NCBI GenBank assembly: GCA_947245315.1
Contig: CAMXNV010000012.1
Coordinates: forward strand, 1 to 20,442
From: an uncultured Oscillibacter sp.
GTDB taxonomy: Bacteria > Bacillota > Clostridia > Oscillospirales > Oscillospiraceae
DNA: 20,442 nt
Direction: 5' to 3'
Numbering within the stretch: position 1 is the first letter of the stretch; each line of letters starts with the position of its first letter. The notes under the pieces are model-generated. The model was not told the DNA's origin. It made no database searches and saw only the letters and a program-made list of their open reading frames with translations. Positions 13,429-20,205 of the stretch are shown here, piece after piece. A program made the translations under genes and the position numbers.

Positions 13429-13659
13429 AAAAAAGGAACCCGGAGGGGTTCTGTCATAAAGGGAAGCGGAGACGCCCTCTCAGTCCGGCCTGCGGCCGGA
13501 CAGCTCCCCCAGAGGGGGAGCCAAGTATGTTCCCCCGGAGGGACAGGTGTGTTTCTCCAGCAGTCCCCTCTTGCCTCCCCCTTTGGGGGAGGTGGCACGG
13601 CGCAGCCGTGACGGAGAGGGTTTTCCCTTTATAACAGAACCCCTCCGGGTTCCTTTTTT
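13429..13659. mobile_element. MITE-like element, 231 bp with 37-bp terminal inverted repeats
   Basis: The left end (13429-13465) and the reverse complement of the right end (13623-13659) agree at 36 of 37 bases; each begins AAAAAAGGAACCCGGAGGGG. Inside are mirrored hairpin pairs: GTCCGGCC/GGCCGGAC (13483-13501) and GCTCCCCC/GGGGGAGC (13503-13521) on the left, CCTCCCCC/GGGGGAGG (13574-13592) and CACGGC/GCCGTG (13595-13609) on the right. It has no coding capacity. It ends 4 nt from the prmA stop, so its right repeat may end prmA transcripts. No clear target-site duplication was found. Confidence 0.8.
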
Positions 13660-13663
13660 CATC

Positions 13664-14617
13664 TCACCGGCAGGTGAAGGCATACCACCCGTTGTCCTCC
13701 CGGCGCTCCTCCACAGTGAGCCCGGCGGCGGTGAGGGCGGTCTCCACCTCCTCCGCCCGGCCCTCGATGATGCCGGAGCAGAGGAAGGTCCCCCCGGGGT
13801 TCAGCAGCCCCCGGACCCGGGGCGCCAGGGCGATGATGACGTCCGCCACAATGTTGGCCAGGACCAGGTCATAGCCCCCGCCGATCCTCTCCGCCACGGT
13901 CTCGTCCGTCAGGAGGTTCCCCACCAGGATGTCCAGCCGGTCGGGGCCGATGCCGTTGAGCCCGGCGTTCTCCCGGGCGGCGGTGCGACACTTGTCGTCG
14001 ATGTCCACGGCCAGGGCGGAGGCCGCCCCCAGGCCCAGGGCGGCCACGGATAAAATGCCGCTGCCGCACCCAAGGTCCAGCACCCGCTCGCCGCCCCGGA
14101 CCAGGCCCTCCAGGGCCGTGAGGCACAGGCGGGTGGTGGCGTGGGCCCCGGTGCCGAAGGTGAGGCCCGGGTCCAGGTAGAGGGGCGCCCGGTCCCCCGG
14201 GTCCGCCTCCTCCCACTGGGGGATGACCAGCAGCCGCTCCCCGATTTCCATGGGCTTGTAATACTGTTTCCAGTTGTTCTCCCAGTCGGCGTCCTGGACG
14301 TCCTCCAGGGTCATGAGCAGGGCGCCCAAGTCCTTCCGCTCCTGCTTCAGGGCCTCCAGGGCGATGCGGACCTCTCCCAGCTTGGCAAAGCCCGCCTCCT
14401 TGGCCTCCAGGTAGAAGGTGATCCGGGACCGGCCGGACATGGCCCGCTCCAGGTCCTCGTCCACGTAGTCCCAATACTCGTGGTTGTGCTCCAGGAAGTC
14501 CTGGAACTCCTCCTCGTCCTCGATCATCACGCCGTCCACGTCCAGCCCGGACAGCAGGGCCTGGACCGTCTCCAGCCCGGCGTGGTTGGTGTCAATGCGC
14601 ACTTCCAGCCAATGCAC
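13664..14617 (-). CDS. prmA: Ribosomal protein L11 methyltransferase
   Basis: An S-adenosylmethionine-dependent methyltransferase that methylates ribosomal protein L11. At 317 aa it matches the family. The N-terminal domain (MHWLEVRIDTNHAGLETVQA) binds the substrate. The C-terminal Rossmann domain shows the SAM motif VLDLGCGSGILSVAALGLG, an acidic strand end ALAVDIDD, and NIVADVI in place of the N(P/I)xxxx catalytic loop. GLTFGTGAHATTRLCL is diagnostic. The start is GTG 14615-14617, with GGAGGAG ~7 nt upstream. It is the last gene of the DUF1836-degV-prmA unit, 16 nt after degV. The stop lies 4 nt from an inverted-repeat element. Confidence 0.97.
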   Translation of the reverse strand: MHWLEVRIDTNHAGLETVQALLSGLDVDGVMIEDEEEFQDFLEHNHEYWDYVDEDLERAMSGRSRITFYLEAKEAGFAKLGEVRIALEALKQERKDLGALLMTLEDVQDADWENNWKQYYKPMEIGERLLVIPQWEEADPGDRAPLYLDPGLTFGTGAHATTRLCLTALEGLVRGGERVLDLGCGSGILSVAALGLGAASALAVDIDDKCRTAARENAGLNGIGPDRLDILVGNLLTDETVAERIGGGYDLVLANIVADVIIALAPRVRGLLNPGGTFLCSGIIEGRAEEVETALTAAGLTVEERREDNGWYAFTCR

Positions 14618-14633
14618 GTGTGCTCCTCCTCTC

Positions 14634-15515
14634 TCAGCGCGGGGCCCCGAGGAAAAACAGGGCCACCACGCCCGCGCCGGTGTGGCTCCCGATCACCGGG
14701 CCCACGTAGCTGACGCGGACGTCCTTGGTTCCGAAGCGGCGGCGGATTTCCTCCGCCACGAAGTCCGCGTCCTCCCGGCAGTCCCCGTGGCTGAGGAACA
14801 CCGTCTGGTTCCCCGGGTCCTGGGCGGTCTTCTCCATGTGGTCCACCAGGGCCAGCAGGGAGGCCCGGCGGCCCCGGCACTTCTCCATGGGGATCAGCCG
14901 CCCCTGCTCGTCCACGTGGAGGACGGGCTTGATGGACAGCATGGTGCCGAAGAGGGCCGCCGTGGCGCTGACCCGGCCCCCGCGTTTCAGGTGGTTCAGG
15001 TCGTCCACGGTGAACCAGTGGCAGACCCGCCCCCGGGTCTCCAGGGCGTAGTCCCGGAGCTCCCCCAGGGTCCTGCCCCTCTGCATCTCCCGGGCGCAGA
15101 GCCAGACGAAGAGCCCCTGCCCCATGGAGGCGCACAGGCTGTCCACCACCAGGACCCTCCGGCCCGGGAGAGCCTCCTCCAGCTCCTTGGCGGCGATGAC
15201 GGCGGACTGGTAGGTGGTGGACAGGGCGGAGGAGAAGCAGAGACAGAGGATGTCCTTCCCGGACTCCAGCACGGGCCTCATGGCCTCCTCAAACTCCCCC
15301 ACGTTGACGGCGGAGGTGACGGGCATCTCCCCGCCCCGGACGGCGTCGTAGAACGCCTGGAAGCCGATCTCCCGGCCATCCAGGAAGTTCCGGTAGGTCT
15401 TGCCCCCCAGCTCCAGGCGGAGGGGGAGGACCTCCGTCCCCAGCTCCTCCGCCAGCTCCGCGGGGAGATCGCAGCAGCTGTCGGTCATCAGCACATAGTC
15501 GGCCATATGCTTCAC
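14634..15515 (-). CDS. DegV family fatty-acid-binding protein
   Basis: DegV proteins bind a fatty acid, and members such as FakB present it to the kinase FakA for phospholipid synthesis. Whether this one is a FakB partner is unknown, as no fakA is in view. The 293-aa protein begins MKHMADYVLMTDSCCDLPAE and carries the family features: TDSCCDLP near the N-terminus, MPVTSAVNVGEFEEAM, CFSSALSTTYQSAVIA, VVDSLCASMGQGL, LNHLKRGGRVSATAALFGTM and the C-terminal VGPVIGSHTGAGVVALFF. GTG 15513-15515 overlaps the upstream stop codon (GTGA) with AAGGAG 5 nt before it; ATG 15506 is the alternative. The overlap indicates translational coupling to the DUF1836 gene. Confidence 0.96.
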   Translation of the reverse strand: MKHMADYVLMTDSCCDLPAELAEELGTEVLPLRLELGGKTYRNFLDGREIGFQAFYDAVRGGEMPVTSAVNVGEFEEAMRPVLESGKDILCLCFSSALSTTYQSAVIAAKELEEALPGRRVLVVDSLCASMGQGLFVWLCAREMQRGRTLGELRDYALETRGRVCHWFTVDDLNHLKRGGRVSATAALFGTMLSIKPVLHVDEQGRLIPMEKCRGRRASLLALVDHMEKTAQDPGNQTVFLSHGDCREDADFVAEEIRRRFGTKDVRVSYVGPVIGSHTGAGVVALFFLGAPR

Positions 15516-16069
15516 TCACGCTCCTTTTCTTTTTTGCCCTTGGCGGGCCCCTTCCGGTCCCGCAGCAGGGCCACGCAGCGGTTCCCCGCCACGCCGGCGG
15601 CATAGCTCAGCAGGGCGAAGTGGATGGCGGCGTCGGCCAGGGCGGCGTCGTCCAGCTCCTCGTCCCCCGCCCGGGCGGCCAGCTCGCCGGCGGTGATGTT
15701 CAGGGCCTTGTCCAGGCTCTGCCGGAAGGCGGCGTAGCCGTCGGCCACGGAGCGGTCCCCCTGGAGCTCCTCCCGGATGAGCAGGTCCATGTCCCGGGTG
15801 GACATGACCCGCTTTAAAATGCAGATCACGGTGAAATAGGCCAGGTGCTCCCGGCCATATTTCTTCCCCTCGGCCCGGGGAGCCAGGCCGCTTTTTGTGT
15901 AGTTGTTCACCATGGCGGCGGTGAGGCCGTCGTCCCCGTCGAAGCGGATCACCTGCCGGTCCATGTAGGAGAGGACCTGGTCCATGTACAGGGAGAAGTC
16001 CGGCAGCTGTTCCCAGGCCACCGGGCGCTGCTCCCGGAGACGGGCCTGAAGATCGGTCAAATCGTTCAT
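15512..16069 (-). CDS. DUF1836 domain-containing protein
   Basis: An uncharacterised Firmicutes family, thought to be helical and possibly DNA-binding. The start is ATG 16067-16069 (MNDLTDLQARLREQRPVAWE) with AAAGGAT upstream; 185 aa. The DUF1836 hallmarks are FSLYMDQVLSYMDRQVI, LTAAMVNNYTKSGLAPRAEG and KKYGREHLAYFTVICILKRV (residues ~25-115). This region resembles a MerR-type wing-helix arrangement, which is an inference. The C-terminus is Lys/Glu-rich (KKEKERE). It heads the operon with degV and prmA, behind the promoter at 16139-16167. A hairpin with one wobble pair (CCGTCCGG/CCGGGCGG) lies in its leader. Confidence 0.87.
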   Translation of the reverse strand: MNDLTDLQARLREQRPVAWEQLPDFSLYMDQVLSYMDRQVIRFDGDDGLTAAMVNNYTKSGLAPRAEGKKYGREHLAYFTVICILKRVMSTRDMDLLIREELQGDRSVADGYAAFRQSLDKALNITAGELAARAGDEELDDAALADAAIHFALLSYAAGVAGNRCVALLRDRKGPAKGKKEKERE

Positions 16070-16138
16070 GCGGCATCCTTTCTCAATTGAATTGGCGATA
16101 CAGCGCCGCCCGGAGAGCCGGACGGCCTGGCAATGGTT

Positions 16139-16167
16139 ATTGTAACACCAAGACACGGTTTTGTAAA
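16139..16167 (-). promoter_or_regulatory. Sigma-A promoter of the DUF1836-degV-prmA operon
   Basis: Minus strand: -35 TTTACA (16162-16167), 17-nt spacer, -10 TACAAT (16139-16144). It lies 70 nt upstream of the DUF1836 ATG. Confidence 0.85.
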
Positions 16168-16309
16168 CCACATTTTGAAGGATTGAAAAACGGATGCCTC
16201 CCGCGCCCCGCCCTCTGATTCTAGTACGGCCCCCGGAGGACCGCAAGGGGTTTTGGGAACGTGAACGAAGTCTTAGCGCCCCCGCCCGCGGGAGGGGAGG
16301 GGCGCCCGC

Positions 16310-16345
16310 AAAAATAAAGAGACTATTTCAAAAGAAATAGTCCCT
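16310..16345 (-). terminator. Rho-independent terminator of the XRE two-gene unit
   Basis: On the minus strand AGGGACTATTTC pairs with GAAATAGTCTCT (16318-16345) in a 12-bp stem with one G-T wobble and a TTTT loop. TTATTTTTG follows. It starts about 2 nt after the stop codon of the downstream gene. Confidence 0.9.
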
Positions 16346-16347
16346 CG

Positions 16348-16749
16348 TTATGGCCGCACCCATCCGCCGCCTGCGGGGTCCCGCCTCAGCACCGCCGCGT
16401 CGGGCGCGTTTCCACGGTCAAAGTATATGGTTTCAACGGAATCATCCAGCTCGATCTCAAAGCAGTTCCGCGCGCCTATGCTGCTGTTCAGCCCGCCGAA
16501 GGCCCGGTAAAAGGAGCAGTGGAGCCCGTCGCCGCGCCGCTCGGCCTCCAGGGCCCTGATGTAGCCCATGGAGCCGGACAGGGACGTTTTGACGGTCATC
16601 CTGGAGCCGTCCTCCGAGACGAAGAAGTCCTGTAAACAGACGTCGGTTCTCTTTTCAAAGCCCGGCAATACGAACAGGGCTCCGGCGGCGAATATAAGGA
16701 GAACCGCCAGCGCGGCAAAAAGACGGGCCAAGCCCCTGTGGTTCCTCAT
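16348..16749 (-). CDS. Small membrane-anchored hypothetical protein (133 aa)
   Basis: I do not recognise this gene. It begins at ATG 16749 with AGGAGG 8 nt upstream. Residues ~8-29 (ARLFAALAVLLIFAAGALFV) are a single hydrophobic helix, an N-terminal anchor or uncleaved signal. The remaining ~100 residues are soluble and likely extracytoplasmic: FEKRTDVCLQDFFVSEDGSR, then MTVKTSLSGSMGYIRALEAE and a beta-rich end (CFEIELDDSVETIYFDRGN). Three Cys are present (38, ~78 and ~95 by count). It follows the XRE-membrane regulator gene by 16 nt and has a strong terminator directly after it, so the pair forms a complete two-gene transcription unit. The chain may act as a partner or sensor domain for the regulator; that is inference. 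Confidence 0.75.
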   Translation of the reverse strand: MRNHRGLARLFAALAVLLIFAAGALFVLPGFEKRTDVCLQDFFVSEDGSRMTVKTSLSGSMGYIRALEAERRGDGLHCSFYRAFGGLNSSIGARNCFEIELDDSVETIYFDRGNAPDAAVLRRDPAGGGWVRP

Positions 16750-16765
16750 TGCGGATACCTCCTGA

Positions 16766-17227
16766 TTATTTCTTTTTTGAACCTGTGTTCATAAGGATCA
16801 AAATGATCCCCAGGACCATGAGCAGGACAAACAGCGCGGCGAGAATCCCCGTTCCGTTCAGGGTGACTACGGACGACGCGTCGATCCGGTCCGCCGTTGC
16901 CGGACTCGCCGCCGTCAGCACGCCGGAGAGGATCAAACAGACGGCCCCCAGCAGGCAGAGGCCCGCGCCCAACAGGCTCCCCGCCGTTTTGCGGGGCGGC
17001 GGAGCCTTGGGTTCTTCCCTGCCGCCGGAGGGGCTCCCGTCCCCGGTGAGCTCGTCGATGGTAATTTGAAAGAATTCGCTCAGGGCCCGGAGCTTCTCCA
17101 GCTCCGGGGTGGACAGGCCGGACTCCCATTTCGAGACGGCCTGTCTGGAGACCCCTATTTTTTCCGCCAGCTGCTCCTGGGAAAGTCCGCTCTTCCGCCT
17201 GAGCGTATATAGGTTTTCACTCAACAT
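16766..17227 (-). CDS. XRE family helix-turn-helix regulator with two C-terminal membrane segments
   Basis: A DNA-binding protein tethered to the membrane. The start is ATG 17225-17227 (MLSENLYTLRRKSGLSQEQL) with AGGAGG 7 nt upstream; 153 aa. Residues ~5-62 form a lambda-Cro/XRE HTH (SQEQLAEKIGVSRQAVSKWE), followed by a proline-rich linker (~63-80). Two hydrophobic helices lie near 81-108 and 125-147, and the tail is KKK. Such HTH-membrane proteins are common single-component regulators in Firmicutes, and are often cotranscribed with a small membrane partner, as here. The longer upstream frame lacks a ribosome-binding site. The regulator probably acts on its own long leader and promoter, but no operator is proven. 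Confidence 0.92.
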   Translation of the reverse strand: MLSENLYTLRRKSGLSQEQLAEKIGVSRQAVSKWESGLSTPELEKLRALSEFFQITIDELTGDGSPSGGREEPKAPPPRKTAGSLLGAGLCLLGAVCLILSGVLTAASPATADRIDASSVVTLNGTGILAALFVLLMVLGIILILMNTGSKKK

Positions 17228-17297
17228 CTGTTTGCCTCCTAGGTGACATGATACGGCGCTTTTTTGTGGAACGCTATCAACTCCGGCTGGAAAATCC

Positions 17298-17371
17298 GCA
17301 ACCGGCGGTTGCATCGCTTGAAAGGGCGACGGATTTCTTCTCTTTCCCCCTCGTACCGGCGCGGCGGTACG
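17298..17371 (-). promoter_or_regulatory. Palindromes in the leader of the XRE unit
   Basis: GCAACCG-G-CGGTTGC (17298-17312) and CGTACCG/CGGTACG (17352-17371, 6-nt loop) lie between the promoter and the XRE start codon. Either could be an RNA hairpin or an operator for the XRE protein. Confidence 0.4.
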
Positions 17372-17376
17372 CCTCT

Positions 17377-17405
17377 ATTTTATAACAGGCGGACCTGAAA
17401 TACAA
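17377..17405 (-). promoter_or_regulatory. Candidate sigma-A promoter of the XRE unit
   Basis: Minus strand: -35 TTGTAT (17400-17405), 17-nt spacer, -10 TAAAAT (17377-17382). It would give a ~143-nt leader. No better candidate lies closer to the gene. Confidence 0.55.
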
Positions 17406-17472
17406 ATCCGGTTTTGCGGGGGAATTGCCCGGCGGTTTCCCAATGGGGGCGTCCTATTCGAAGATTTTATCA

Positions 17473-17552
17473 TGTAGGGGCGGCTATCAGCCGCCCGTCC
17501 TCTTCAAATGCCGGACTTCCCGGAGGACGGGCGATTGATCATCGCCCCTACA
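17473..17552. mobile_element. Short nested palindromic repeat element (80 bp)
   Basis: Arms of 30 nt at 17473-17502 and 17523-17552 (reverse-complemented) agree at 24 positions; both begin TGTAGGGGCG and end GCCCGTCCTC. Each arm is itself a hairpin (GGGCGGCT/AGCCGCCC in the left, GGGCGAT/ATCGCCC in the right). The mismatches are compensatory within each arm. It has no coding capacity and lies between divergent genes. Confidence 0.65.
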
Positions 17553-17617
17553 CCATACCAGGGAAACATCAAACATCATAAAATGCGCAAACGGGCGCTC
17601 CCCCCGGAAAATCCCCC

Positions 17618-17646
17618 TTGCATTTCCGGCGGTTTCCTAGTAGAAT
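17618..17646 (+). promoter_or_regulatory. Sigma-A promoter of the DUF4317 gene
   Basis: The -35 TTGCAT (17618-17623), 17-nt spacer and -10 TAGAAT (17641-17646) lie 57 nt upstream of the ATG. A hairpin CGGCGGC/GCCGCCG (17672-17688) sits in the leader just before the ribosome-binding site. Confidence 0.8.
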
Positions 17647-17703
17647 AAACGTTTGACAGGCAACCAATCCACGGCGGCCCCGCCGCCGAAAGCGAGGTAA
17701 CAA

Positions 17704-18867
17704 ATGAATCAAAAAGAAGTCAGCGAGCTCCGCCGCCGCTTCCGCCCGGAGCGGAGCGCCATCAGCCGGGTCTACGGCTGTTACGTCAACGGCAGCAGCC
17801 GGGAGATCATCTCCTACCTGGACGAGTCCCTGGGGACCATGCCCCAGGAGGAGGCGGAAAAGTACCTGAGCCTACTGAAAAAGACCCTCTCCGGCGGCCT
17901 GGGCCGGAACCTTATCGACGTGGTCTTCTCCACCCACCAGGTGGCCGACAGCGACGAGCACCGCCTCCTCTCCGCCCTCCGGGAGTCGGAGCTGCGGGAC
18001 GGCGAAATCCGGGAGACCTTCTACCGCACCGTCATCGACAGCCTGGACATGGGGGACAGCAACTATCTCCTCCTCCTGGCCCATGACGCCTACGACGTCC
18101 CCCACCGGAGCCGGGACGGCGAGGTCCAGGCGGACGCCTCCGACCAGGTCTTCTCCTACATCCTGTGCTGCGTGTGCCCGGTGAAGAACTGCAAGATGGA
18201 GCTGGGCTATTTCCCCGGGGAGAACGAGTTCCACAGCTGCGCCGCCGGGCAGATCGTCTCCGCCCCGGAGCTGGGCTTCCTCTTCCCCGCCTTTGACGAC
18301 CGGGCGGCCAACATCTACAACGCCCTCTTCTACTCCCGGAAGGCGGACCAGCTTCACCAGGAGTTCATCGACGCGGTCTTCCGCACCGAGCCCCCCATGT
18401 CCGCCGCGGAGCAGAAGGAGGCCTTCCAGTCCGCCCTCACCGGGGCCCTGGAGGACGCGTGCAGCCTGGAGGTGGTCCAGACGGTCCATGGCCGTTTGCT
18501 GGAGAAGATCGAGGCCCACAAGGAGGCCAAGGACCCGGAGCCCCTGGCCCTCTCGGCCAAGGAGCTGGGGGGCATCCTGCGGGAGTGCGGCGTGCCGGAG
18601 GAGCGGGCCGAGGCCTTCCGGGAGCAGTGCGGCCAGGCCTTTGGCGGCGGGGTGCTGAACCCGGAGAACCTGATTGACAGCAAGCGCTTCGACATCAAGA
18701 CGGAGCAGGCCACCATCTCCCTGGACCCGGCGTACAGCTACCTGGTGGAGACCCGGGTGATCGACGGGCGGAAGTACCTGCTGATCCCCGCCGAGGAGGG
18801 GGTTGAGGTCAACGGGCTGGCCGTGGGGCTGGCGGCGGAGGAGAAGCCGGAGGAGGCCCTGGAGTAA
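17704..18867 (+). CDS. DUF4317 domain-containing protein
   Basis: A family of unknown function widespread in Clostridia. The start ATG 17704 (MNQKEVSELRRRFRPERSAI) has GAGG 6 nt upstream; 387 aa spans the full family length. Recognisable parts are the N-terminal RRRFRPERSAISRVYGCYVN, MPQEEAEKYLSLLKKTLSGG, the central YILCCVCPVKNCKMELGYF, LGFLFPAFDDRAANIYNALF and the C-terminal LVETRVIDGRKYLLIPAEEG. It is soluble, with no signal peptide or membrane helix, and acidic. CVCPVKNC carries three Cys, but whether it binds metal is unknown. It appears monocistronic, with its own promoter; no clear terminator is seen before the next gene 136 nt away. Confidence 0.9.
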   Translation: MNQKEVSELRRRFRPERSAISRVYGCYVNGSSREIISYLDESLGTMPQEEAEKYLSLLKKTLSGGLGRNLIDVVFSTHQVADSDEHRLLSALRESELRDGEIRETFYRTVIDSLDMGDSNYLLLLAHDAYDVPHRSRDGEVQADASDQVFSYILCCVCPVKNCKMELGYFPGENEFHSCAAGQIVSAPELGFLFPAFDDRAANIYNALFYSRKADQLHQEFIDAVFRTEPPMSAAEQKEAFQSALTGALEDACSLEVVQTVHGRLLEKIEAHKEAKDPEPLALSAKELGGILRECGVPEERAEAFREQCGQAFGGGVLNPENLIDSKRFDIKTEQATISLDPAYSYLVETRVIDGRKYLLIPAEEGVEVNGLAVGLAAEEKPEEALE

Positions 18868-18910
18868 GGGCGCGCCGGGGGAAAAATTTTGCCATAAGAG
18901 CAAAAAAACC

Positions 18911-18936
18911 TTGACAATATATAATATATATATAAT
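18911..18936 (+). promoter_or_regulatory. Promoter with a TA-repeat spacer upstream of the membrane-protein gene
   Basis: A consensus -35 TTGACA (18911-18916) and consensus -10 TATAAT (18931-18936) are separated by only 14 nt. The spacer is composed almost wholly of TA/AT dinucleotides, so adding or removing repeat units would shift the spacing. The short spacer makes current strength uncertain. Confidence 0.6.
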
Positions 18937-18958
18937 GGATGGCGTTATTCGGCCATCC
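18937..18958 (+). promoter_or_regulatory. Palindrome at the transcription start, possible operator
   Basis: GGATGGC (18937-18943) and GCCATCC (18952-18958) are perfect inverted repeats separated by 8 nt, directly next to the -10. Their position covers the likely transcription start, so an operator is at least as likely as an RNA hairpin. Confidence 0.45.
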
Positions 18959-19003
18959 ACCCCGCCGGGGCGGGTGAGCCAAAGAGAGAAAGGTGTGTAC
19001 TGT

Positions 19004-19783
19004 ATGGCTCTTTGGATCATCGTAATCATACTGGCGGTCGTGTTTGCCCCCATCCTGCTGGGGACCGCCGCCACGCTGCTTGTGGTAGCCATCCCCGTTG
19101 TGTTGCTAATCTTTGGCATCAGTATAATCGTCAGCCTCCTCCGGCTGGCGGCGATGGTTGCCACGGACCCCGCAAAGTGCCGGAGTTATGGCACGGCGGC
19201 CATGGCGGTTTATGTGCTCCTGCTCCTGCCGCCGGTCAGCTATTGGTTTTTCAGGACGAATATTATTTGGCTCTACCAGCCGCTTCTGCTGGCCGGTCCC
19301 TACGCCCTCTGCCTGATGATTCTGTCTAAGAACCGGAGCGATGGCGGCATAAAAGGGAGGTGGGGCTTCATTTTCTGGATTCTTGGCGCTCTGAGTTCCT
19401 GTGGGGCCAGGCTGTTGGGTGGATATTACCCTGTAGAGAACATCATAATGCCCTACTTGCTCCTGGTCGTGCTGGTGAACGGATATAGCCTTGCCGGGCT
19501 GGCGCTGCTGATGACCATCCCCGCCCACGGCGAAACCTCCCCCAAGGAGAAGACCGCCGTAGGCCTGATTGCCGCCGGATTTATGGTAGAGTGCGTGTGG
19601 GGCCTTTTGAGGGCTTTGCTCAACGTCCTCACTGGAGGCCTGGGCGGGTCCGCGTTTTTGGGCCTGCTCGGCACCGTCGTTTCCTACGGGACGTTGTTGA
19701 TGTTCCTCGTGGGCACGGTCCAGTTTGCCCGCTGTCATTTCTCGAAAGGGAATCCGGCGGAGGCGGCGAAGCCGAAGAAATAA
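19004..19783 (+). CDS. Polytopic membrane protein of unknown function (259 aa)
   Basis: No family is recognised. ATG 19004 (MALWIIVIILAVVFAPILLG) is chosen with AAAGG 10 nt upstream; earlier in-frame Met codons fall in the promoter. About seven to eight hydrophobic segments are present: two at residues ~3-45, then near 65-85, 90-110, 122-140, 148-170, 185-205 and 220-245. The C-terminus is short and basic (NPAEAAKPKK). There is no obvious catalytic or transport motif. It contains somewhat less GC-rich codons than the neighbouring DUF4317 gene. Its promoter has a variable-looking TA spacer, and it has its own terminator (19788-19820), so it is a single-gene unit. Confidence 0.75.
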   Translation: MALWIIVIILAVVFAPILLGTAATLLVVAIPVVLLIFGISIIVSLLRLAAMVATDPAKCRSYGTAAMAVYVLLLLPPVSYWFFRTNIIWLYQPLLLAGPYALCLMILSKNRSDGGIKGRWGFIFWILGALSSCGARLLGGYYPVENIIMPYLLLVVLVNGYSLAGLALLMTIPAHGETSPKEKTAVGLIAAGFMVECVWGLLRALLNVLTGGLGGSAFLGLLGTVVSYGTLLMFLVGTVQFARCHFSKGNPAEAAKPKK

Positions 19784-19787
19784 GCGC

Positions 19788-19820
19788 AAAAAAGCGGACG
19801 GCTCAGCCGTCCGCTTTTCC
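19788..19820 (+). terminator. Rho-independent terminator of the membrane-protein gene
   Basis: AAAAGCGGACGGC (19790-19802) pairs perfectly with GCCGTCCGCTTTT (19806-19818) around TCA. It begins 7 nt after the stop codon. Confidence 0.92.
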
Positions 19821-19831
19821 GTCCGGCGTTT

Positions 19832-19994
19832 AGGCCTTGTTTGAAACATGCCGAGACGCCCAATCGGTGAATCTTTTTCCGCTGATGCTTCGTTGATTTC
19901 CCTTGAAATCCGCCAGGATTCCTGGGTCAAATCGCCTCCCTCAGCGGGAAAATCTCTCGCCGCCGGGCATTCTGCCATGTTTCAAACGAGGCCC
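19832..19994. mobile_element. MITE-like quasi-palindromic element (~163 bp)
   Basis: The ends GGCCTTGTTTGAAACATG (19833-19850) and, reverse-complemented, GGCCTCGTTTGAAACATG (19976-19993) differ at one base. Inner segments also mirror each other (TTTTTCCGCTGA versus TTTTCCCGCTGA). The centre contains CAGGATTCCTG. It has no gene of its own and abuts a truncated transposase gene. It looks like a dispersed non-autonomous element; the copy number cannot be judged here. Confidence 0.65.
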
Positions 19995-20098
19995 AATCCA
20001 AAAAGTGCCTCGACTTCCCGGCGGCCTTTTCCCTCCCTGAGCATCCCCTGAATTTCCGGCAAGATTTCTTGAACATGCATATATTTTCCTTTTGACAT
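19982..20098 (-). pseudogene. Truncated transposase OrfA-like remnant (38 codons)
   Basis: ATG 20096-20098, with AGGGGG 7 nt upstream, opens a frame reading MSKGKYMHVQEILPEIQGML, then REGKGRREVEALFGLGLV and a stop. The pattern Y.HVQE.LP.I..M...GK..REV...FGL is the N-terminal helix-turn-helix start of IS3-type OrfA proteins, which are normally ~90-100 aa or more. The stop falls inside the end repeat of the element at 19832-19994, so the rest of the transposase is missing, apparently cut off by that insertion or by a deletion. No OrfB is present. The strong hairpin at 20106-20143 covers the ribosome-binding site, as is usual for transposase genes. The IS family call is from motif memory. Confidence 0.6.
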
Positions 20099-20105
20099 GA
20101 AGCTA

Positions 20106-20143
20106 CCCCCTGATGTAGTACTTCAATTTCCTGCATCAGGGGG
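20106..20143 (-). repeat. 10-bp hairpin at the ribosome-binding site of the transposase remnant
   Basis: CCCCCTGATG (20106-20115) and CATCAGGGGG (20134-20143) pair perfectly around an 18-nt loop. On the minus strand the 3' arm contains the AGGGGG ribosome-binding site of the remnant. This fits the known device of sequestering transposase translation starts. Confidence 0.65.
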
Positions 20144-20205
20144 CGTTTGTCTGTTGTCCACTTTTACCGGGGCTGTTCACACAAGGCCCGCTGGGCCGGC
20201 TATTT

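Noticed and set aside
13429..13659. Complete insertion sequence
   Set aside because: No reading frame of transposase length or character exists between the repeats.
16070..16246. N-terminal extension of the DUF1836 protein
   Set aside because: It would include the promoter at 16139-16167 and has an Arg/Gly-rich non-homologous sequence.
17872..19164. 430-codon minus-strand frame opposite the DUF4317 gene
   Set aside because: Antisense shadow with Leu/Val/Gly/Gln bias; DUF4317 motifs and promoter are on the other strand.
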